Position numbers and translations under genes: made by a program. The notes beneath the pieces are model-generated. The model ran no database searches. It saw only the letters and a list, made by a program, of their open reading frames with translations, and had not been told where the DNA came from. Positions 1 to 12,175 of a DNA stretch of 64,000 nt are shown here, piece by piece (position 1 is the stretch's first letter; the number at the start of each line of letters is the position of its first letter). Source of the DNA: Streptomyces pacificus (GTDB taxonomy: Bacteria > Actinomycetota > Actinomycetes > Streptomycetales > Streptomycetaceae); contig NZ_BLLG01000001.1 of NCBI RefSeq assembly GCF_011766325.1, forward strand, positions 248,001 to 312,000, in the 5' to 3' direction.

Positions 1-285
1 GTACCCGGCCTCGTCGACGGCCGCGCGTATGGCGGCCTCATCGAGCGGGGTGGCCGAGACCACGGTGACCCGCCCGCTCGCGGCGAGGGCCTGCACGGAA
101 CTGACGCCCGCGATCGCGGAGATCTCCTCGGACACGGCACCCTCGCAGTGGCCGCATGTCATGCCCTTCACCAGGTAGACCGCGGAGGCCTCGGCGGTCC
201 CGCCCTTTGCCGTGTCGGCGGCCGCGCCGTCGCTGCTGCGGGAGCCGGTGGCCCCGATGGTGCCGGTGTTCGTCTCGGCGGTCAT
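1..285 (-). CDS. copZ: Copper chaperone, CopZ-like HMA-domain protein (3' end outside window)
   Basis: Small heavy-metal-associated domain protein that would carry Cu(I) in the cytosol and pass it to a P-type ATPase or the CsoR sensor. The 95 codons visible begin with a roughly 35-residue Ser/Ala/Gly-rich lead, followed by VYLVKGMTCGHCEGAV, the classic MxCxxC metal site, and the beta-alpha-beta HMA fold running off the left edge. The ATG at 285 is preceded by GAGGAG at a good distance. A CsoR-type palindrome lies about 125 bp upstream, so copper induction is inferred. A copper ATPase gene would be expected just beyond the left end, but this cannot be seen. Confidence 0.9.
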   Translation of the reverse strand, partial: MTAETNTGTIGATGSRSSDGAAADTAKGGTAEASAVYLVKGMTCGHCEGAVSEEISAIAGVSSVQALAASGRVTVVSATPLDEAAIRAAVDEAGY

Positions 286-410
286 GGCGTTCTCCTCTTC
301 GCGGATCTGTCGCATGCGTGGTCGTCTTGCGGGGCGACGCCCTGTCGTGCGCCGAACCCGTGGTGCACACCGGGGTCGGTCGCGGCGGCGCCGGGCCTTC
401 CCCCCGAGAT

Positions 411-429
411 TATACCCCTGGGGGGTATC
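411..429. promoter_or_regulatory. CsoR-type copper operator
   Basis: The palindrome tatacccctggggggtatc matches the ATACCCC-GGGGTAT pattern known for actinobacterial CsoR sites. It is upstream of the copper chaperone gene transcribed to the left. No gene starts to the right within 400 bp, so it most likely serves the chaperone promoter. Confidence 0.75.
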
Positions 430-684
430 TAGGCGAGTGCTCCCCGCCCGGCCGGGCGCACGGGCCGTCCCCCGCTCGGCCGCGCGGGCCCGCGGTGGGA
501 GGGCGCGTCGCGCCACCGGTGAGGGTTCGGCCTTGCGTCAAGCAGGCGTCCTGCTCCTCCCCGCCTGGGTGGCGGCGCGACTCCGGTCCCGTCGGTTACG
601 GGGCCCGGGCCCGGGGTCGGGGTCGGTCGCGGCGGCGGTCCCGGCGGCGGTCCCGGCCCGGCCCCGGGGGCGCGGGTCCATGCC
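430..684. other. Intergenic, nothing recognised
   Basis: GC-rich spacer between the CsoR site and the small HTH gene. It contains runs such as ggtcggggtcgg but no convincing gene, RNA or promoter. Confidence 0.5.
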
Positions 685-882
685 TCACCTTCTGCCTCCC
701 CTGTTGCCCGGGCGGTTCGCCACCCAGGCCCGGATGGTGTCGGCGTACCAGTAGGGCTTGCCCGCCTCCACATGGTCCGGCGGAGGCAGGAGGCCGTGCT
801 TGCGGTACGAACGCACCGTGTCCGGCTGCACCTTGATGTGCGCCGCGATGTCCTTGTAGGACCAGAGTCTTCTGTCCGTCAT
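685..882 (-). CDS. Small helix-turn-helix DNA-binding protein (MerR/excisionase-like)
   Basis: A 65-residue protein with WSYKDIAAHIKVQPDTVRSYRKHGLLPPPD, the pattern of a MerR/AlpA/Xis-type winged HTH, followed by KPYWYADTIRAWVANRPG, the usual wing and C-terminal helix of this family. It is probably a single-domain DNA-binding factor; the target is unknown. The ATG at 882 is chosen because GGGAGGT lies 8-9 bases upstream, whereas an in-frame GTG at 891 would abut the ribosome site. It is monocistronic, with the inositol cluster downstream. Confidence 0.75.
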   Translation of the reverse strand: MTDRRLWSYKDIAAHIKVQPDTVRSYRKHGLLPPPDHVEAGKPYWYADTIRAWVANRPGNRGGRR

Positions 883-1111
883 CTGTGGCACCTCCCTGCC
901 CGCGCCTCAGCGGCGGCCTGGGGAGCCGTCGGGGGGCTGCGGCGCGGGTGCTGGCGATCGCTCAGCCCGTGCTCGTTCAACGACGCAGAGTGACGGCAGG
1001 GGAGGGGCTGTCGATGTCCTGTGACGGAAGGTCCGCGTAACGGAGACATATGTGACACGGGAGCGCCCGCCCGTGACACGGCGGGGCCGAGCGGGCCGCG
1101 GTGCGCGGGGG
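883..1111. other. Intergenic spacer
   Basis: Lies upstream of the HTH gene and downstream of the TIM-barrel gene. The stretch around 975-1075 is slightly less GC-rich and may hold the HTH promoter; no clear -35/-10 pair was found. Confidence 0.4.
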
Positions 1112-2023
1112 TCAGGCGCCGCAGGAGCGGAGGAAGCGCCGGGTGCGCTCGGCGATGGGGAAGGGCTTGTCCGGAGGGCAGGGGTACATGTCCTGCTCGA
1201 CGATGGCGAAGAGTTCGGCGTCGAGGCGCCGGGCGGCGGCCAGTACCGGCTCCAGTGCGGGTACTCCGGAGGGCGGTTCGCACATCACCCCGCGCGCCAC
1301 CGCGGGGCCGAACGGCACCTCGTCCGCCATCACGCCGGCGAGGACGTCCGGGTCCACCTGCTTCAGATGGAGGTAGCCGATCCGCTCTCCGTAGGTCTCG
1401 ATGAGCCGCACGCTGTCGCCGCCGCAGTAGGCGTAGTGGCCGGTGTCCAGGCAGAGCGAGACCAGGTCCGCGTCGGTCGCGTCGAGGAACCGGCCGACGT
1501 TCTCCTCGCTGTCGATATGGGTGTCCGCGTGGGGGTGGACCACGATCCTCAGCCCGAACCGGTCGCCCACCTCCCGCCCCAGGCGCTCGGTCTGGCGGGT
1601 GAGCTGGCGCCACTGCCCGGGTGTGAGGGTCCTGTCCTCCAGTACCTCGCCGGTCCTGTCGTCGCGCCAGAAGGACGGGATGACGACGAGGTGCTCCGCG
1701 CCCATCGCGCGGGTGAGGGCGGCGATATCGGACACATGGGCCCAGGTCTCCTCCCACACGGCCGGGCCGTGGTGCAGCCCGGTGAAGACCGTGCCGGCCG
1801 ACACCCGCAGTCCCCGGGAGGAGGTCTCCTCGGCCAGTCGTGCGGGGTCCGTGGGGAGGTAGCCGTACGGGCCGAGCTCGATCCACTCGTACCCGGCCCG
1901 TGCCACTTCGTCGAGAAAGCGCCGCCAGGGGACCTGCCGGGGGTCGTCGCGGAACCACACCCCCCAGGAGTCCGGGGCCGACCCGATGCGGATGCGGTGG
2001 GACGAGGCTGCGGAGGAGGTCAT
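1112..2023 (-). CDS. Sugar-phosphate isomerase/epimerase-type TIM-barrel protein (IolE/IolI-like)
   Basis: A 303-residue xylose-isomerase-like TIM barrel. It starts IRIGSAPDSWGVWF, as in inosose dehydratase (IolE) and related enzymes, and carries metal-ligand segments VVHPHADTHID, LCLDTGHYAYCGGD, YLHLKQVDPD and VEQDMY, giving the Glu/Asp/His set for a divalent metal. Its position, divergent from iolC-iolB-iolD-mmsA, suggests it acts in inositol breakdown, either dehydrating 2-keto-myo-inositol or isomerising inososes. Which of the two cannot be decided from the sequence. The ATG at 2023 has only a weak ribosome site. A shared control region with iolC lies at 2024-2150. Confidence 0.85.
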   Translation of the reverse strand: MTSSAASSHRIRIGSAPDSWGVWFRDDPRQVPWRRFLDEVARAGYEWIELGPYGYLPTDPARLAEETSSRGLRVSAGTVFTGLHHGPAVWEETWAHVSDIAALTRAMGAEHLVVIPSFWRDDRTGEVLEDRTLTPGQWRQLTRQTERLGREVGDRFGLRIVVHPHADTHIDSEENVGRFLDATDADLVSLCLDTGHYAYCGGDSVRLIETYGERIGYLHLKQVDPDVLAGVMADEVPFGPAVARGVMCEPPSGVPALEPVLAAARRLDAELFAIVEQDMYPCPPDKPFPIAERTRRFLRSCGA

Positions 2024-2088
2024 GGCGGCCAGCTTTCCGGCCGCCGGCGAACAGTGTCAAGGTTTCGTCAGAATGTAAGGACAAAGTG

Positions 2089-2117
2089 TTGACAGTGCTC
2101 CGGAGTCGGGCTAGACC
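2089..2117 (+). promoter_or_regulatory. Sigma-70-type promoter of the iolCBD-mmsA operon
   Basis: TTGACA at 2089-2094, a 17-base spacer, and TAGACC at 2112-2117, with the iolC ATG 34 bases further on. This matches the Streptomyces HrdB consensus well. An inverted TGTCAA sits at 2055-2060, making a TGTCAA-N28-TTGACA symmetry in the divergent region that may be an operator. Confidence 0.7.
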
Positions 2118-2150
2118 AAGGGCAGCCATACGTGGACCGAAGGGACCCGG

Positions 2151-3197
2151 ATGCCTCAGCCGTACGACCTCATCACGATGGGCCGGATCGGAGTGGACCT
2201 CTACCCCCTGCAGACCGGGGTACCGCTGGCACGGGTCGAGACCTTCGGGAAGTACCTGGGAGGGTCCGCCTCGAACGTGGCGGTCGCGGCGGCCCGGCTC
2301 GGCCGGCGCACCGCGGTCGTCACCCGCACCGGCCGGGACGCCTTCGGGGACTACCTCCACCTGGCACTTCGCGACTTCGGGGTCGACGACCGCTGGGTGA
2401 CGGCGGTTCCGGGCCTGCCGACCCCGGTGACGTTCTGCGAGATCCTCCCGCCGGACGACTTCCCGCTGTACTTCTACCGCCAGCCCAAGGCCCCCGACCT
2501 CGAACTGCGCCTCGACGACATCGACATGGACGCGATCGGCCGGGCGCGAGTCTTCTGGACCACCGGCACGGGGCTGTGCGCCGAGCCCAGCAGGGAGACC
2601 ACGCTCGCCGCGCTCGAGTACCGGGCGAAGTCCGGTACGACCGTCCTCGACCTGGACTGGCGGCCCATGTTCTGGGCCGGCCGCACCGGTTCGGCCGCGG
2701 AGGAGGCCCGGCCGGTCTACGCCAGGGCGCTCGCGCACGCGACCGTCGCCATCGGCAATCTCGAGGAGTGCGAGATCGCGACCGGGGAGCGGGAACCGCA
2801 CGCGGCGGCCCGTGCGCTGCTCGCCCGAGGGGTCGAACTGGCCGTGGTCAAACAGGGACCCGCGGGCGTACTGGCGGTGCGCCGGGACGGCACGAGGGCC
2901 GAAGTGCCCCCGGTACGGGTCGACGTGGTCAACGGGCTCGGCGCGGGCGACGCGTTCGGCGGGGCGATGGTCCACGGGATCCTCGCAGGATGGGAGTTGG
3001 CGCGCGTGATGCGGTTCGCCAACGCCGCGGGGGCGATCGTCGCCGCCCGTCTGGCATGCTCATCGGCCATGCCCTACGCCGCCGAGGTGGACGCCCTCCT
3101 CGACGGCCACGCCCCCGGTCCCGAAGCCCGCCCCGGCCCGTGGCCCGGCCCGTGGCCCGGAGCGGACGGCGGCCGCGGACCCGGAGCGGCGCGGTGA
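2151..3197 (+). CDS. iolC: 5-dehydro-2-deoxygluconokinase (IolC)
   Basis: PfkB/ribokinase-family kinase that phosphorylates 2-deoxy-5-keto-gluconate in myo-inositol catabolism. It has 348 residues. The N-terminus YDLITMGRIGVDLYPLQTG and GGSASNVAVAAARLG form the substrate-binding sheet. The signature NGLGAGDAFGGAMVHG near residues 263-278 supplies the catalytic Asp and the anion hole. The last 30 residues are a Gly/Pro/Ala-rich tail (PGPWPGPWPGADGGRG) not usual for the family and probably unstructured. First gene of the operon. Its product should feed an aldolase gene, which here survives only as a fragment immediately downstream. Confidence 0.93.
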   Translation: MPQPYDLITMGRIGVDLYPLQTGVPLARVETFGKYLGGSASNVAVAAARLGRRTAVVTRTGRDAFGDYLHLALRDFGVDDRWVTAVPGLPTPVTFCEILPPDDFPLYFYRQPKAPDLELRLDDIDMDAIGRARVFWTTGTGLCAEPSRETTLAALEYRAKSGTTVLDLDWRPMFWAGRTGSAAEEARPVYARALAHATVAIGNLEECEIATGEREPHAAARALLARGVELAVVKQGPAGVLAVRRDGTRAEVPPVRVDVVNGLGAGDAFGGAMVHGILAGWELARVMRFANAAGAIVAARLACSSAMPYAAEVDALLDGHAPGPEARPGPWPGPWPGADGGRGPGAAR

Positions 3198-3290
3198 CCC
3201 GCGTCGGCCCCACCGAGGCCGTCGGGACGAGGGCCCCCGAACCGGGGGCCGTCGCCGAGCGGCCCGCCGACGGCGGCGTACGGGAAGGGG

Positions 3291-3440
3291 CGCTGCGCAC
3301 TGCGGCTGCCCACGGTCCGGGGCCCGGCCGCGGTCCGGGGCCTGCCGGTGGGCCGTTCGCTGCTCCATCCGGCCGTCGGCCCCATCACGGCGGCGGCCGA
3401 AGCGGCCGCGGGCCTGCTCCAGGAGGTACCCAGGACTGAT
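3291..3440 (+). pseudogene. C-terminal remnant of a Cgl0159-type (DERA-like) aldolase
   Basis: Read in the third frame, this stretch gives ALRLPTVRG, then AVRGLPVGRSLLHP and ITAAAEAAAGLLQE. This resembles the conserved C-terminus (VRGLVVGRTLLYP followed by a helical tail) of the roughly 290-residue aldolase family usually encoded between iolC and iolB in actinobacteria. No start, no N-terminal 240 residues and no proper stop are present; the frame runs into iolB. A small internal duplication (TVRGPAAVRG) is visible. Interpreted as a deletion scar; identification is by remembered family motif only. Confidence 0.6.
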
Positions 3441-4515
3441 GGAGAACAGACACGCCACAGCCCGCAAGGGCCACGGGCAGCAGGAAGCCCACAAGGACCC
3501 CGCCGGCCGCACGGGCCATAGCCACCGCGAAGTCCACCAGGCCCCCGCAGCCGACGCGGCCCCCGCAGCCGGCAACGACGACGAGCGCCGCGACGGCACC
3601 GCCCGCGACCGCACCGTCCGCGACGGCACCGTCCGCGACGGCACCGCCCGCGACCGCACCGTCCGCGACGGCACCGCCCGCGACGGCACCGCCCGCGACG
3701 GCACCGTCCGCGACCGCCATCTGCCGGCCGGGACCGCCGCCGCGGGTCCCTACGCGCTCGACATCGACCCCGCGAGGGCCGGCTGGAGGTACTCCGCGCT
3801 GCGGATCCTGGAGCTGGCCCCCGGCGCCTCCCACCGACTGGACACCGGCGGCAGCGAGTGGATCGTGCTGCCGCTGGCGGGCGGGTGCACGGTGCGGACC
3901 GAGGACACGGCCATGGAACTGGCCGGCAGAACCAGCGTGTTCGCCGGAGTCACCGACTTCGCGTATGTCCCCCGCGACGCCCGGGTACGGATCACCTCCG
4001 CCGCCGGAGGCCGCTTCGCCCTCGCCGGAGCGCGGTGCGAGCGGCGGCTCCCCGCGCGCCGCGGCCCCGCGCCGGACGTCCCGGTGGAGGACCGGGGTTC
4101 CGGCGGCTGCGCCCGCCGGGTGCACCACTTCGCCGCCGCCGGCGCCTTCGCCTGCGACCGCCTCATCGCCGTCGAGGTGCTGACCCCGGGCGGCAACTGG
4201 TCCTCCTACCCGCCCCACAAGCACGACGAGTACCGACCCGGAGAGGAGTCGGAACTCGAGGAGATCTACTACTTCGAGATCGAGGGCGAGCACGGCTTCG
4301 GCTACCAGCGGGTGTCGCCGTCCCGTCCGCGGGGCACCGATCTCCTCGCCGAGGTCCGCTGCGGTGACGCCGTCCTCGTCCCCGACGGCTGGCACGGCCC
4401 GTCCATCGCCGCCCCCGGCCACGCCATGTACTACCTGAACGTCATGGCCGGCCCCGGTCCCGAGCGCGCCTGGCGGATCCGCTTCCACCCCGACCACGCG
4501 GAGGGCTACCGATGA
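3439..4515 (+). CDS. iolB: 5-deoxy-glucuronate isomerase (IolB) with repetitive N-terminal extension
   Basis: Cupin isomerase converting 5-deoxy-glucuronate to 2-deoxy-5-keto-gluconate. The normal protein begins around residue 94 (RHLPAGTAAAGPYALDIDP); the metal-binding cupin motif PPHKHDEYRPGEESELEEIYYFE lies near residues 257-279, and VPDGWHGP supplies a further His. The preceding 93 residues are extra: a His/Gln/Arg-rich segment followed by eight pentapeptides R-D-[GR]-T-[AV] encoded by 15-bp DNA repeats. AGGAGGT stands 11 bases before the ATG at 3439, and no start codon exists near the core, so the extension is probably translated. The stop overlaps the iolD start (ATGA). Confidence 0.9.
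   Translation: MENRHATARKGHGQQEAHKDPAGRTGHSHREVHQAPAADAAPAAGNDDERRDGTARDRTVRDGTVRDGTARDRTVRDGTARDGTARDGTVRDRHLPAGTAAAGPYALDIDPARAGWRYSALRILELAPGASHRLDTGGSEWIVLPLAGGCTVRTEDTAMELAGRTSVFAGVTDFAYVPRDARVRITSAAGGRFALAGARCERRLPARRGPAPDVPVEDRGSGGCARRVHHFAAAGAFACDRLIAVEVLTPGGNWSSYPPHKHDEYRPGEESELEEIYYFEIEGEHGFGYQRVSPSRPRGTDLLAEVRCGDAVLVPDGWHGPSIAAPGHAMYYLNVMAGPGPERAWRIRFHPDHAEGYR
3589..3708 (+). repeat. Eight 15-bp tandem repeats inside iolB
   Basis: The unit cgcgacggcaccg[tc]c repeats eight times without gap, with some units carrying cgaccgcacc. It is in frame, giving RD[GR]T[AV]. The 15-bp period keeps the frame whatever the copy number. Confidence 0.95.
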
Positions 4516-6410
4516 GCGGACGGACGCTGACCGTCGCCCAGGCACTGGTGCGGTTCCTGGCCCGCCAGTACACCGAACGGGACGGCCGCAGACAGCGGCT
4601 CGTCACGGCCATGTGGGGCATCTTCGGCCACGGCAACGTGGCCGGGATCGGCCAGGCCCTCCTGGAGTCCGGGGAGATGCCCTTCGTCCAGGGACGCAAC
4701 GAGCAGGCGATGGTGCACGCGGCCGTCGGCTACGCCCGCCAGTCGCACCGGCTGTCCGCGCACGCCGTGACCACCTCCATCGGCCCGGGCGCCACCAACC
4801 TCGTCACCGGCGCCGCGCTCGCGACCGTCAACCGGCTCCCGGTGCTGCTCCTGCCCGGTGACACCTTCGCGACCCGCCCCGCCGACCCCGTCCTCCAGCA
4901 GCTGGAGGTCCCGTACGCGGGTGACGTGTCGGTCAACGACTGCCTGCGCCCGGTGTCCGCCTACTTCGACCGGATCACCCGGCCCGAAGCGCTGATCCCC
5001 GCCGCGCTCGCCGCCGCGCGGGTCCTCGCCGACCCGGCCGCCACGGGGGCGGTCACGCTCGCACTGCCCCAGGACGTGCAGGCGGAGGCGCACGACTGGC
5101 CGGAGGAGTTCTTCGCCGAGCGGGTCTGGCACGTGCGCCGGCCGCCACCGGATCCGGAGGAACTCGCCGCGGCGGTGCTCGCCGTGCGGTCCGCCCGGCG
5201 GCCCCTTCTCGTCGCCGGCGGGGGAGTGCGCCACAGCGGGGCGGGGGGCGCGCTGCGCACCCTCGCCGAGGCCACCGAAATCCCCGTCGCCTCGACCCAG
5301 GCAGGCAAGGGCTGCCTGCCGTACGACCACCCGGCGGACGTGGGCGGCATCGGCCACACCGGCACCGCCACCGCCGACGAACTCGCCGGGGCCGCGGACC
5401 TGGTCATCGGCGTCGGCACCCGCTACACCGACTTCACCACAGCCTCGTCGACCCTGTTCGCCCATCCCGGCGTCCGCTTCCTCAACCTCAACATCACCGG
5501 CTTCGACGCCCACAAGCTCGCCGCGCTGCCGCTCGTCGCGGACGCCAGGGCCGGACTCGAGGCACTGACCGGGGCCCTGCCCGGACACCGCGTCGAGCAC
5601 GGCTACGCGGCGCGGTACGCGGACGCCAAGGAACGCTGGGAGCACCGGGTCGACGCCGCCTACGAAGCGCCCGACGAGAGGCTCCGCCCCACCCAGCCCC
5701 AGGTACTCGGCGCGCTCGACCGCCTGGTCACCGGCGACGACATCGTGGTCAGCGCCGCGGGCTCGCTGCCCGGCGACCTCCACAAGCTGTGGCGGGCGCG
5801 CTCCCGCGACCAGTACCACGTGGAGTACGGCTACTCCTGCATGGGCTACGAGATCCCCGCGGCGATCGGGGTCGCGATGGCCGCGCCGGGGAGGCCGGTC
5901 TGGGCGCTCGTCGGCGACGGCTCGTATCTGATGAACCCCACCGAGATCGTGACGGCGGTCCAGGAGCACGTCCCGATCAAGCTGATCGTCCTGCAGAACC
6001 ACGGGTACGCGTCGATCGGCGGTCTCTCCGAAGCGGTCGGCGCGGAGCGGTTCGGCACGGCCTACCGCCACCGGCAACCGGCTCCGTCGCGGGCCGGGGA
6101 GCCTGCGGGCGGCGCGTACACCGGGGCGCCGCTGCCGGTCGACCTCGCCGCCAACGCGGCCTCCCTCGGGATGCGGGTGATCCGCGCCGAGACCGTACGC
6201 GAACTGCGCGGAGCCCTGGCCGAGGCCCGTGCGGCCGACGGCCCCACATGTGTCTACGTCGAGACAGAAACGGCAGACACCGTGTCGGGCGCGCCCCCGG
6301 CACAGGCGTGGTGGGATGTCCCCGTGGCCGAGACCGCGACCCGGCCGTCGGCGGTCGAGGCCCGGGAGGAGTACGACCGGCGGGCCGCGGCCCGGCGCCG
6401 CCATCTCTGA
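4512..6410 (+). CDS. iolD: 3D-(3,5/4)-trihydroxycyclohexane-1,2-dione acylhydrolase (IolD)
   Basis: ThDP-dependent enzyme of 632 residues that opens the inositol-derived ring to 5-deoxy-glucuronate, the IolB substrate. The N-terminal Pyr domain contains GIFGHGNVAGIGQAL and QGRNEQAMVHAAVGYAR (activating Glu). The central domain follows. The C-terminal PP domain carries the ThDP/Mg site VGDGSYLMNPTEIVTA with the distal Asn in LIVLQNHGYASIGG. The start overlaps the iolB stop by four bases, implying coupled translation. The length is normal for IolD. Confidence 0.95.
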   Translation: MSGRTLTVAQALVRFLARQYTERDGRRQRLVTAMWGIFGHGNVAGIGQALLESGEMPFVQGRNEQAMVHAAVGYARQSHRLSAHAVTTSIGPGATNLVTGAALATVNRLPVLLLPGDTFATRPADPVLQQLEVPYAGDVSVNDCLRPVSAYFDRITRPEALIPAALAAARVLADPAATGAVTLALPQDVQAEAHDWPEEFFAERVWHVRRPPPDPEELAAAVLAVRSARRPLLVAGGGVRHSGAGGALRTLAEATEIPVASTQAGKGCLPYDHPADVGGIGHTGTATADELAGAADLVIGVGTRYTDFTTASSTLFAHPGVRFLNLNITGFDAHKLAALPLVADARAGLEALTGALPGHRVEHGYAARYADAKERWEHRVDAAYEAPDERLRPTQPQVLGALDRLVTGDDIVVSAAGSLPGDLHKLWRARSRDQYHVEYGYSCMGYEIPAAIGVAMAAPGRPVWALVGDGSYLMNPTEIVTAVQEHVPIKLIVLQNHGYASIGGLSEAVGAERFGTAYRHRQPAPSRAGEPAGGAYTGAPLPVDLAANAASLGMRVIRAETVRELRGALAEARAADGPTCVYVETETADTVSGAPPAQAWWDVPVAETATRPSAVEAREEYDRRAAARRRHL

Positions 6411-6433
6411 GAGACCCGAAGGAGATATCCGTC

Positions 6434-7936
<1,503 letters not shown>

Positions 7937-8107
7937 CGGCCCGCGCCGGGGCACCAGGCGACCCGCCCCGCTCGCGCGCTGAGTTCCACGCCCGCGTGCG
8001 CGCGGGGGTGAGTGCTGCTCCCGGCACCCGCGGGGATGTTCCCCGTCCACGCACGCGCCCGCGCGCCCGCGCACGCGCCGGGGCGAGGGGCCCCCGGCGG
8101 CTGCTAC

Positions 8108-8153
8108 CGAGGAGCGGCCCCTTCCCACCCGGGTGGGAAGGGGCCGCTCCTCG
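8108..8153. terminator. Perfect 46-bp palindrome, terminator of the iol operon
   Basis: Arms of 23 bases (cgaggagcggccccttcc continuing through accc) meet without a loop at 8130/8131. It would form a very stable hairpin in either direction. It lies 170 bp after mmsA, with no U-tract, as is common in Streptomyces. Confidence 0.75.
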
Positions 8154-8180
8154 CGGCATCTCGCGGCATCTCGCGGCACC
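8151..8180 (+). repeat. Three 10-bp tandem repeats
   Basis: tcgcggcatc tcgcggcatc tcgcggcacc, directly abutting the terminator palindrome. No function apparent. Confidence 0.85.
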
Positions 8181-8368
8181 ACGGCCGGCAGCCTGTTCGG
8201 GGAGCCCGCGCCCGTTCCACGTCCCCGTTCCGGGCCCCGCCCGTTCCCCGGGTGTCCCGCCCGTTTTCCGCGTACCGCGGCTGGAGTACGGCGGGGCCCT
8301 CCTGTACTACCCGAGGAGGTCAAGGAGTTCAGCCAGGAGGCAGCGGCAGCCGGTACGGAGGTCCGCTT

Positions 8369-11202
<2,834 letters not shown>

Positions 11203-11206
<4 letters not shown>

Positions 11207-12129
11207 CCACCACCCCTCTGCGTACCGGCCCCGGCACCGGCACCGGCACCGGCACCGGTCCGGGCGAGGTGACCGGGGCCGTGCCCGCCGCCCCCGGCTA
11301 CCGCCCCCGGCGCACCCTGCCGCTGCGCGTCGAGGCGGTGCGCCAACTGAAGCGGCGGCGGACGCTCGTGATGGGCGCCGTCCTGGCGGCCCTGCCGTTC
11401 GTCCTGGTCGCGGCCTTCGCGATCGGCGGCTCACCGGACGAGCGCGGGGGCGGCGGCCGGCTCAACCTGATGGACACGGCGACCGCGTCGGGCGCCAACT
11501 TCGCGGCCACCTGCCTGTTCGTGTCGGCCGGATTCCTGCTGGTGGTGCCGGTGGCACTGTTCTGCGGCGACACGGTGGCGTCCGAGGCGAGCTGGTCCTC
11601 CCTGCGCTATCTGCTGGCGGCGCCGGTACCCAGGTCCCGGCTGCTGTGGTCGAAACTGGCGGTCGCGCTCGGCTTCAGCGCGGCGGCGATGCTCCTGCTG
11701 CCGCTGGTCGGACTGGCGGTGGGGACCGCGGCATACGGCTGGGGGCCCCTGCGGCTCCCGGCCGGCGGTTCGCTGGCGGCGACCGACACACTGCCCAGGC
11801 TGGCGCTGGTCGTCGCGTACATCTTCGTTTCCCAACTCGTCACCGCCGGGCTCGCTTTCTGGCTGTCGACCAAGACCGACGCGCCACTGGGGGCGGTCGG
11901 CGGCGCGGTCGGGCTGACCATCGTCGGCAACGTCCTGGACGCCGTGACGGCCCTGGGCTCGTGGCGCGAGTTCCTGCCGGCGCACTGGCAGTTCGCCTGG
12001 GCGGACGCTCTCCAGCCGCAGCTCGAATGGGGCGGGATGCTGAAGGGCACGGCGGTGTCCGTGACCTTCGCCCTGGTGCTGGTCGCCCTGGCCTTCCGCG
12101 GATTCGCCCGCAAGGACATCGTGTCCTGA
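11203..12129 (+). CDS. ABC-2 type permease
   Basis: A 308-residue membrane protein translationally coupled (ATGA) to the hydrolase-ATPase. A Gly/Thr-rich N-terminus (GTGTGTGTG) precedes LPLRVEAVRQLKRRRT and about six hydrophobic segments (VMGAVLAALPFVLVAAFAI, FAATCLFVSAGFLLVVPVALF, LAVALGFSAAAMLLLPLVGLAVG, LALVVAYIFVSQLVTAGLAFWL, GAVGGAVGLTIVGNVLDAV, and a last near the C-terminus). The layout fits the single-operon ABC-2 exporters or NatB-like systems. The substrate is unknown. With the fused partner it should form a homodimeric exporter. Confidence 0.88.
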
Positions 12130-12175
12130 CCGGCTGCGGCCGCCGCCGTCCGGGGGAGGCACCCGCCGGGGCGGC

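Larger units (their letters stand above)
7937..8368. other. Intergenic: iol terminator, 10-bp repeats, promoter region of the ABC system
   Basis: Contains the long palindrome at 8108-8153, three copies of tcgcggca[tc]c, and near 8285-8308 the inverted repeat AGTAC-N14-GTACT, which may be an operator for the hydrolase-ABC gene. No ORF with coding character. Confidence 0.6.

Noticed and set aside
879..2975. 698-codon antisense frame over the TIM-barrel and iolC genes
   Set aside because: High-GC shadow; composition dominated by Arg/Gly/Pro with no domain, while both genes on the other frames show clear family motifs.
3060..3704. Antisense open frame of 214 codons rich in AVPSR repeats across the iolB start
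   Set aside because: It is the complement of the 15-bp repeats in iolB; iolB and its coupled neighbour give the real reading.
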